This document shows positions 1-3,698 of a DNA stretch of 5,198 nt, piece by piece (within the stretch, counting starts at the first letter, position 1; each line of letters begins with the position of its first letter). The stretch spans positions 1 to 5,198 of the forward strand of contig CAKKRA010000418.1 of NCBI GenBank assembly GCA_919902475.1. Reading direction: 5' to 3'. Source of the stretch: Nitrospiria bacterium. Its GTDB lineage: Bacteria; Nitrospirota; CAKKRA01; 9FT-COMBO-42-15. Made by a program: the position numbers and the translations under genes. Below the pieces are notes generated by a model. The model was given only the letters and a program-made list of their open reading frames with translations, was not told where the DNA came from and did not search any database.

Positions 1-12
1 ACGGAATAAATA

Positions 13-798
13 ATGAAAGTAATATATCAGTTACTCTCAATAATCACTGCCAGCAACTCTGTTGTGCCTCAGACAGCAGAGATAGGCGTATTTACCGCCT
101 TTGCCGGCGGCTTCACTGCCTTCTTTTCTATCTGGTTCTTCTGCATACTACAGTTCAGCCCTTTTTATTTCGCCTATGTCTGGGGGCTTGCGCTTAAAGA
201 GGGAAAAGATAACATCCTGTCTACCTTGAAATATATTGCACTGCCTTCAGCATTGGCGCTTCTTGGGTTTACAATAGCCTTTGTAACACTCGGCGCCTCT
301 GCATACAACATCAGCGCATTTCTTATTACCCATCTTGGCCTTATCCGCCAATTTGCCGGCGTAGAGGTAGGATTAATGGGCATTATTATAATAGGGCTTT
401 TGAAGATGCCTGATAATATGAATATAGGAGGAGTGCGTGTTAATAATGATATGGTGTATAAGGTTGGCGGCTTTCTCCTTGGCATCTCCTTTGCAACAAT
501 CTATATGCCTTGCATAACGCCAACGCTCGCCATTATCCTTACCTATACTGGGAATGCAGCTACCGTGGAGGAAGGGACACTATTGCTTGTCTTCTATTCT
601 ATAGGACTTTCTGCAGCCCTATTTATTGTTGGGATGCTGTTTGCTGCCCTCTTGACTTATGTAAAATGGATACGCAATAACAAAAGGATATTTATAATTG
701 TTTTTGGTGTGCTTTTAATCATCATGGGCATTATGGCATATACAGACCTAATGATATACTACAAGGGCTTTATCCTCAGGAGATTCACGCCTGCATAA
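13..798 (+). CDS. ccdA: CcdA/DsbD-family transmembrane thiol-disulfide transporter (cytochrome c biogenesis)
   Basis: This is a 261-residue integral membrane protein with about six hydrophobic segments (roughly residues 26-58, 74-95, 106-130, 150-180, 186-216 and 224-245). Two isolated cysteines lie where CcdA proteins carry their redox pair: Cys44 in FFCILQFSP and Cys167 in YMPCITPTLA. The second matches the family PCxxP signature; the first is looser than the usual CVLPLIP. Proteins of this family move electrons from cytoplasmic thioredoxin to periplasmic thiols, which keeps apocytochrome CXXCH cysteines reduced for heme ligation. No thioredoxin domain is fused, so it is the short CcdA form rather than full DsbD. 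The two c-type cytochromes directly downstream fit this job. The ATG at 13 has only a weak GGA upstream; TAATG suggests overlap with the stop of an unseen upstream gene, but that frame cannot be checked. The family call is solid; the symbol is by family only. Confidence 0.85.
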   Translation: MKVIYQLLSIITASNSVVPQTAEIGVFTAFAGGFTAFFSIWFFCILQFSPFYFAYVWGLALKEGKDNILSTLKYIALPSALALLGFTIAFVTLGASAYNISAFLITHLGLIRQFAGVEVGLMGIIIIGLLKMPDNMNIGGVRVNNDMVYKVGGFLLGISFATIYMPCITPTLAIILTYTGNAATVEEGTLLLVFYSIGLSAALFIVGMLFAALLTYVKWIRNNKRIFIIVFGVLLIIMGIMAYTDLMIYYKGFILRRFTPA

Positions 799-820
799 AA
801 AAAACTGAAATTAATAAAGA

Positions 821-850
821 TTGACGGGTTTAAAAGTTTGATGATAAAAT
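821..850 (+). promoter_or_regulatory. Sigma70-like promoter for the NPC-repeat cytochrome
   Basis: TTGACG at 821-826 matches the -35 consensus at five of six bases. TAAAAT at 845-850 matches the -10 at five of six, is preceded by TG-A (an extended -10), and lies 18 bp away. Transcription would begin near 857, about 22 nt before the cytochrome ATG. The promoter lies just after the ccdA stop, so the cytochrome can be transcribed apart from ccdA. No terminator separates the two genes, so readthrough is also possible. Confidence 0.55.
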
Positions 851-865
851 CATCCAATAATGAAA

Positions 866-871
866 AGGAGG
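866..871 (+). promoter_or_regulatory. Strong ribosome binding site of the NPC-repeat cytochrome
   Basis: A perfect AGGAGG lies at 866-871, within AAAAGGAGGG, seven bases before the ATG at 879. This fixes the start and is the best Shine-Dalgarno site in the window, suggesting this small cytochrome is made at a higher level than its neighbours. Confidence 0.8.
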
Positions 872-878
872 GTAAAAC

Positions 879-1412
879 ATGTATAAAAATCTTAAAAAAA
901 CAATCGCAACAGTTTTATTGACATTACCCTTAATAATGGCAGGTGGCTTAGTAGAAGTGCTTCAGGCTGCTGAGAAAAACCCCTGTGCAGCAAAAAATCC
1001 GTGTGCTGCAAAAAAGAATCCCTGTGCAGCAAAGAACCCTTGCGCTGCGAAGAATCCATGCGCTGAGAAGTCAAAGCCCATAAGAAAGGCAGGCATCAAA
1101 GATAGTGCAAAGCTTATGGAAAAGGGCGCTAAATTATGGAATGATAAAAAATTAGGCACATCCGGCGCTGCCTGCGCAACCTGTCATGCTGGCGGCAAGG
1201 GCCTAAAAAAGACCCCTTTCCCAAAATATATCAAAATGGCAGACGATATCCTTACCCTTGACCAGATGATAAGTTTTTGTCTATTGAATCCTATGAAGGG
1301 AAAGCCGCTTCCCGGGAACTCTGTTGAAATGACAGCCCTTGCTGCTTATGCTCAGGCAAATGCAAAAGATGAGGGAGGGGCTGCAAATCCATGTGCTATG
1401 AAAAATCCCTAA
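879..1412 (+). CDS. Exported monoheme cytochrome c with NPCAAK repeats
   Basis: The 177-residue precursor has a Sec signal peptide (KNLKK, hydrophobic stretch to about residue 28, probable cleavage after LQA, residue 30). The mature N-terminus holds five NPCA(A/E)K units at residues 34-64 (cysteines 36, 42, 49, 55, 61), and the C-terminus ends with a sixth, NPCAMK (Cys172). Between them is a small class-I-like cytochrome c domain with one heme site, C99-A-T-C102-H103. The distal ligand is probably Met139 in NPMKGKPLP, with Met151 as an alternative. Cys134 (ISFCLL) is a further cysteine. The core order (LW..KKLG, CATCH, LDQMISFC, MTALAAYAQ) loosely resembles SoxA/SoxX-type cytochromes, but sox genes are not seen. 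It probably carries electrons in the periplasm. The repeat cysteines could bind metal, form disulfides or be sulfur carriers; nothing here decides. CcdA lies directly upstream. Confidence 0.85.
   Translation: MYKNLKKTIATVLLTLPLIMAGGLVEVLQAAEKNPCAAKNPCAAKKNPCAAKNPCAAKNPCAEKSKPIRKAGIKDSAKLMEKGAKLWNDKKLGTSGAACATCHAGGKGLKKTPFPKYIKMADDILTLDQMISFCLLNPMKGKPLPGNSVEMTALAAYAQANAKDEGGAANPCAMKNP
978..1070 (+). repeat. Five tandem NPCA(A/E)K-coding units
   Basis: Five consecutive 18-bp units, the second extended by one lysine codon, encode Asn-Pro-Cys-Ala-(Ala/Glu)-Lys. The units differ at many third positions: AAC/AAT, CCC/CCG/CCT/CCA, TGT/TGC, GCA/GCT and AAA/AAG. The peptide is therefore kept while the DNA has drifted, unlike a freshly expanded microsatellite. 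A sixth unit lies at 1386-1403 near the gene end. Confidence 0.9.
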
Positions 1413-1490
1413 TATTGGATACAAGTATAGAGGGAGAGAAAAAATAATTAATGAAGGGTATGGAAGAATTTGATATACTACGAATAGAGC

Positions 1491-2657
1491 ATGTTAAGGT
1501 TATGTGAAATATTGTTTCTATCCCTTTTTATTTTCCTTTCTTCTCAAACAGGATTAGCCTCTGCTGATAGCTATTGGCAGAGGCCGATTTCCCCTCAACA
1601 ATCTCTTCATCCAAACAATTGCAAAAACTGCCATAAGGCGCAGTATGATGCATGGAAGGGTTCATTGCACAGCAAGGCCATGAGTCATGGTTTAATGGGA
1701 CAGTTAAATCCTGACAAGAAACCTGAATTCGCTGCCTCCTGCTATTTTTGCCATGCGCCATTATCAGAACAGTCAGAAATAAAGGCAGGGTCAAGGGTGA
1801 AGGGTGAAGGCTCAAGTGAATACATAAAAAACCCAACCTTTGACAACAAGCTCAAACATTCAGGGGTTTCTTGCAGCGTCTGCCATCTGAGGGAAGGGAA
1901 GGTATATGGCCCGCCGTTACGGCTGGGGCAAGGGTCAATGGTCAAGGAGCAGGAAAAAACAGCTCACAATGGTTTTATTGAAAAGGATTTCTTTGAACAG
2001 GCAGAGTTCTGCGCAGCGTGCCACCAGATGGATAAAGGATATGAGCTTAATGGCAAGGTATTGACAAATACATACAGGGAGTGGAAAGAGAGCATCTATG
2101 GTAAAAACAATATTACCTGCCAGAGATGTCACATGCCTGACAGGCAGCACCTCTTCAGAGGCATACACGACCCTGAAATGGTAAGAAAAGGAGTCGGTTT
2201 TGAGATAGCGGCAAAAGAGATTAGAAAAGACAGTATAAGGTTAAGCCTTATTATAACAAACAGTGGTGTCGGGCATTACTTTCCCACATATACTACTCCC
2301 TTGATAATCATAAAAGGTTTTATAATTGATGGCAAAGGAAAGATGATTAAAGATACTATAAAAGAGTCCTATATTGGCAGAAAGGTTTCTTTAGACCTTG
2401 AACAGGAGCATTTTGATACCAGAATACCTCCCAAAGGGTTTTTTAACTTTGAATACGAAAATATTTTGAATAAAGATGCAGATAGATTTATAATAGAGGT
2501 AAAGGTTTATCCTGACAGGTTTTATAATGAGTTTTATAAGTCTGTTTTGAAAGATAGCAGCGCATATAATAAGGGATTGATTAAAGAGGCGCTAAAGGCA
2601 ACCGAAAAGTCTGTTTATATATTGTATAGAAAAGAGATAGATTTAAAAAAGAGATAA
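1491..2657 (+). CDS. Exported pentaheme cytochrome c, cytochrome c554-like
   Basis: The 388-residue precursor starts with a signal peptide (MLRLCEILFLSLFIFLSS, probable cleavage after LASA, residue 25). Five CXXCH heme sites follow: C44-KN-CH48, C84-YF-CH88, C128-SV-CH132, C174-AA-CH178 and C210-QR-CH214. The first is followed by QYDAWKGSLHSKA, the W..S.H pattern of cytochrome c554-type multiheme proteins. After the last heme, residues 230-388 have no CXXCH and look like a beta-rich domain with GHYFPT. His60, His220, His226 and His262 are possible extra heme ligands. The likely role is periplasmic electron transfer or an unidentified redox reaction. The substrate cannot be read from sequence, and known nitrite reductase or hydroxylamine oxidoreductase signatures are not complete. 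The start is the first in-frame ATG after a stop at 1485; it has no good Shine-Dalgarno site. The rhodanese gene starts 2 nt after its stop, so the two are almost surely co-transcribed. Confidence 0.85.
   Translation: MLRLCEILFLSLFIFLSSQTGLASADSYWQRPISPQQSLHPNNCKNCHKAQYDAWKGSLHSKAMSHGLMGQLNPDKKPEFAASCYFCHAPLSEQSEIKAGSRVKGEGSSEYIKNPTFDNKLKHSGVSCSVCHLREGKVYGPPLRLGQGSMVKEQEKTAHNGFIEKDFFEQAEFCAACHQMDKGYELNGKVLTNTYREWKESIYGKNNITCQRCHMPDRQHLFRGIHDPEMVRKGVGFEIAAKEIRKDSIRLSLIITNSGVGHYFPTYTTPLIIIKGFIIDGKGKMIKDTIKESYIGRKVSLDLEQEHFDTRIPPKGFFNFEYENILNKDADRFIIEVKVYPDRFYNEFYKSVLKDSSAYNKGLIKEALKATEKSVYILYRKEIDLKKR
1792..1819 (+). repeat. Heptanucleotide repeat inside the pentaheme gene (heme 2-3 linker)
   Basis: Four consecutive 7-bp units, CAAGGGT, GAAGGGT, GAAGGCT and the more divergent CAAGTGA, encode SRVKGEGSSE between the second and third heme sites. 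The stretch is Gly/Ser/Lys-rich and unlike its flanks. Three units add 21 bp and so keep the reading frame. Confidence 0.6.
1929..1949 (+). repeat. Second heptanucleotide repeat inside the pentaheme gene (heme 3-4 linker)
   Basis: Three consecutive 7-bp units, CAAGGGT, CAATGGT and CAAGGAG, lie in the linker between the third and fourth heme sites and encode QGSMVKE. The first unit is identical to the first unit of the array at 1792. The total of 21 bp is in frame. Confidence 0.5.
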
Positions 2658-2659
2658 TT

Positions 2660-3265
2660 ATGTTATACATTTTTACAGTTATTATAAGTATTCTATCTTT
2701 TTCTCCTGTCCTTGCCCATCACACAAAGAATGGGGAGCATCTCTATGGCAAGTGTGTTGAGAAGAGTGTGAAGGGAGGCTGTATTAGAACTGACCATGAT
2801 ATCGCTCCTGAAGAGGCATATAAGATGCTCACATCAGGCAATAAAAAAATGTTTTTGATTGATGTAAGGACGGCTGATGAATATATACTTGTTGGCCACC
2901 CTGAGATGGCATATAACATTCCCTTTCCTACGCTGGACTTTGGGAATCCTTCTCTTGCCAGAAAAGAGGTTCAGGTAACAGAAGGCCAGTTTGTTAAAAA
3001 TGTAAAGAAGAGATTTAAAGAGGATGATACAATATTTCTAATATGCAGGAGCGCATTCAGGAGTGTTGGCGCTGCCAATGCACTCGCAAAGGCAGGTTTC
3101 AAGAATATTTATAATGTAGTAGACGGTTTTGAAGGCAAGTCAAGCCTTGTAGAAGGCCACGATAATATGATAACAGGTCCAACAGGGCCGAAGAATATAA
3201 ATGGCTGGAAGAACAAACTGCCATATACCTATCATATCCATGATAATCTAAGTTATAAACCATGA
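2660..3265 (+). CDS. Exported single-domain rhodanese (sulfurtransferase)
   Basis: The 201-residue precursor has a signal peptide (hydrophobic residues 2-18, probable cleavage after VLA, residue 19). A rhodanese domain follows at about residues 46-165: the DIAPEEAYKML entry, the LIDVRTADEY strand (66-75), VGHPEMAYNIPF (78-89), the active-site loop C129-R-S-A-F-R, and NVVDGFEG (152-159). The six-residue loop starting with cysteine is typical of sulfurtransferases; the longer seven-residue loop of Cdc25-type phosphatases is not present. It likely carries a persulfide on Cys129 in the periplasm; donor and acceptor are unknown. Cys32 and Cys41 lie before the domain and could form a disulfide or be a second thiol site served by CcdA. 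The ATG comes 2 nt after the pentaheme stop with only a weak GAGA before it, which suggests translational coupling. The tail (NGWKNKLPYTYHIHD) is a family-type extension. Confidence 0.85.
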   Translation: MLYIFTVIISILSFSPVLAHHTKNGEHLYGKCVEKSVKGGCIRTDHDIAPEEAYKMLTSGNKKMFLIDVRTADEYILVGHPEMAYNIPFPTLDFGNPSLARKEVQVTEGQFVKNVKKRFKEDDTIFLICRSAFRSVGAANALAKAGFKNIYNVVDGFEGKSSLVEGHDNMITGPTGPKNINGWKNKLPYTYHIHDNLSYKP

Positions 3266-3373
3266 TTGCCTTTTTGCAGTCTGATTAATTTTTTGCTGAG
3301 AGCAGGCAATTCTCTCTATTTCCTGAATATTAACAGTAGATTAAGAGGCTGTAAATTTTTTGTAAAAAAATAG

Positions 3374-3402
3374 TTGACAAAGGTTTATAAGATAATTAGA
3401 AT
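3374..3402 (+). promoter_or_regulatory. Near-consensus sigma70 promoter (distal promoter of leader or small RNA)
   Basis: A perfect TTGACA at 3374-3379 is followed, after 17 bp, by TAGAAT at 3397-3402 (five of six). An A/T-only tract at 3353-3371, itself an ATTTTTT/AAAAAAT inverted repeat, lies where an UP element would bind the alpha subunit. Transcription would start near 3409, about 290 nt before the cbiA-like gene. This is the strongest promoter in the window. Confidence 0.65.
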
Positions 3403-3418
3403 ATATGAATATAGAATA

Positions 3419-3429
3419 TGCTCTTTGAA
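3419..3429 (+). promoter_or_regulatory. boxA-like antitermination motif
   Basis: TGCTCTTTGAA, about 10 nt into the predicted transcript, closely matches the boxA motif of rRNA leaders (TGCTCTTTAACA in E. coli; TGTTCTTTGAAAA-type in Bacillus). boxA recruits NusB/S10 and protects untranslated RNA from Rho. No boxB hairpin was identified, and no rRNA follows here. The match is short, so chance is possible, but its position right after a strong promoter is the expected one. Confidence 0.35.
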
Positions 3430-3456
3430 GAATAAGTGGATATTTTTATCAGTTTG

Positions 3457-3548
3457 CTAATAAGGGTTAGGAAGATTTTTATTAGGACTTATATTTTATT
3501 CTTATTTTTTTTAATTGCATTACCCATGCAGTACAACTTCCTTAACCC
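3457..3548 (+). ncRNA. Candidate structured RNA element with overlapping pairings
   Basis: CTAATAA (3457-3463) pairs with TTATTAG (3479-3485). The loop between them, GGGTTAGGAAG (3464-3474), is complementary to CTTCC-TTAACCC (3537-3548) with one bulged T, giving 11 pairs. A third hairpin, TGCAT-TACCC-ATGCA (3516-3530), sits inside. The first two pairings are either alternatives or a pseudoknot. I recognise no known RNA family; a leader element or a separate small RNA would both fit. Confidence 0.35.
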
Positions 3549-3554
3549 CCAAAA

Positions 3555-3598
3555 TGCAAGAAAATCTTTTTATCTAAATCTTATAAGATTATCTTGCA
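3555..3598. repeat. 14-bp inverted repeat with one mismatch in the cbiA leader
   Basis: The arms are 3555-3568 (TGCAAGAAAATCTT) and 3585-3598 (AAGATTATCTTGCA), pairing at 13 of 14 positions around a 16-nt loop. The right arm also belongs to a perfect 14-bp palindrome, AATCTTATAAGATT (3577-3590). AAAATCTT of the left arm can instead pair with AAGATTTT at 3472-3479 in the upstream element. On the + strand no T-run follows, so it is a poor terminator. On the - strand it would be followed by TTTT, but no - strand gene is present to be ended. It may also be an operator. Confidence 0.55.
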
Positions 3599-3612
3599 GT
3601 ATATAACATTTC

Positions 3613-3621
3613 TGATATAAA
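3613..3621 (+). promoter_or_regulatory. Extended -10 promoter candidate proximal to the cbiA-like gene
   Basis: TGATATAAA gives an extended -10 (TG-N-TATAAA, five of six in the hexamer). The -35 region around 3593-3598 (CTTGCA) matches poorly and overlaps the right arm of the inverted repeat at 3555-3598. Transcription would begin near 3628, about 70 nt before the gene. A protein bound to that repeat would block this promoter. The hairpin GATATA-AAA-TATATC (3614-3628) overlaps it. Confidence 0.35.
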
Positions 3622-3685
3622 ATATATCCGCAATTCTTAGGAGACTTAGGTTTTCTATTTATCTTTTTTCTTAAAGAGGAAAAAC

Positions 3686-3690
3686 AGGAG
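3686..3690 (+). promoter_or_regulatory. Ribosome binding site selecting a TTG start
   Basis: AGGAG at 3686-3690 stands eight bases before TTG at 3699. The first in-frame ATG, at 3735, has no comparable site, so the TTG start is preferred. Confidence 0.6.
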
Positions 3691-3698
3691 AAGACAGC

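Larger units (their letters stand above)
3266..3698. other. 433-bp AT-rich intergenic region with regulatory and structured elements
   Basis: No convincing reading frame lies on either strand. The part next to the rhodanese stop (3266-3350) shows only a weak long-range ATTGCC/GGCAAT pairing (3265-3270 with 3305-3310) and no clear terminator. The middle and right parts hold a near-consensus promoter, a boxA-like motif, overlapping inverted repeats and a second promoter candidate, listed separately. No tRNA, rRNA or CRISPR repeat is seen. Confidence 0.7.

Noticed and set aside
174..485. 103-residue open frame on the - strand
   Set aside because: It lies wholly inside the CcdA gene, has no domain-like pattern and has low-complexity residues mirroring the membrane codons of the + strand.
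962..1159. - strand frame with AAQGFF repeats
   Set aside because: It is the reverse complement of the NPCAAK repeat. The + strand has the signal peptide, the heme motif and a perfect ribosome binding site.
1451..1507. 18-codon minicistron as a real gene
   Set aside because: It is too short to support by sequence alone and has no recognisable leader-peptide feature; it is kept only as a question in the findings.
3265..3310. Intrinsic terminator after the rhodanese gene
   Set aside because: The ATTGCC/GGCAAT arms are short, the loop is 34 nt and no T-run follows the right arm.
3266..3698. Cobalamin riboswitch before the cbiA-like gene
   Set aside because: I expected one and looked for the conserved B12 box (GCCACTG type) and its partner segments; none is present in this AT-rich stretch.
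3419..3698. Start of a 16S rRNA gene or a CRISPR array after the boxA-like motif
   Set aside because: There is no 16S 5' sequence and no regularly spaced repeat; protein-coding sequence begins at 3699.
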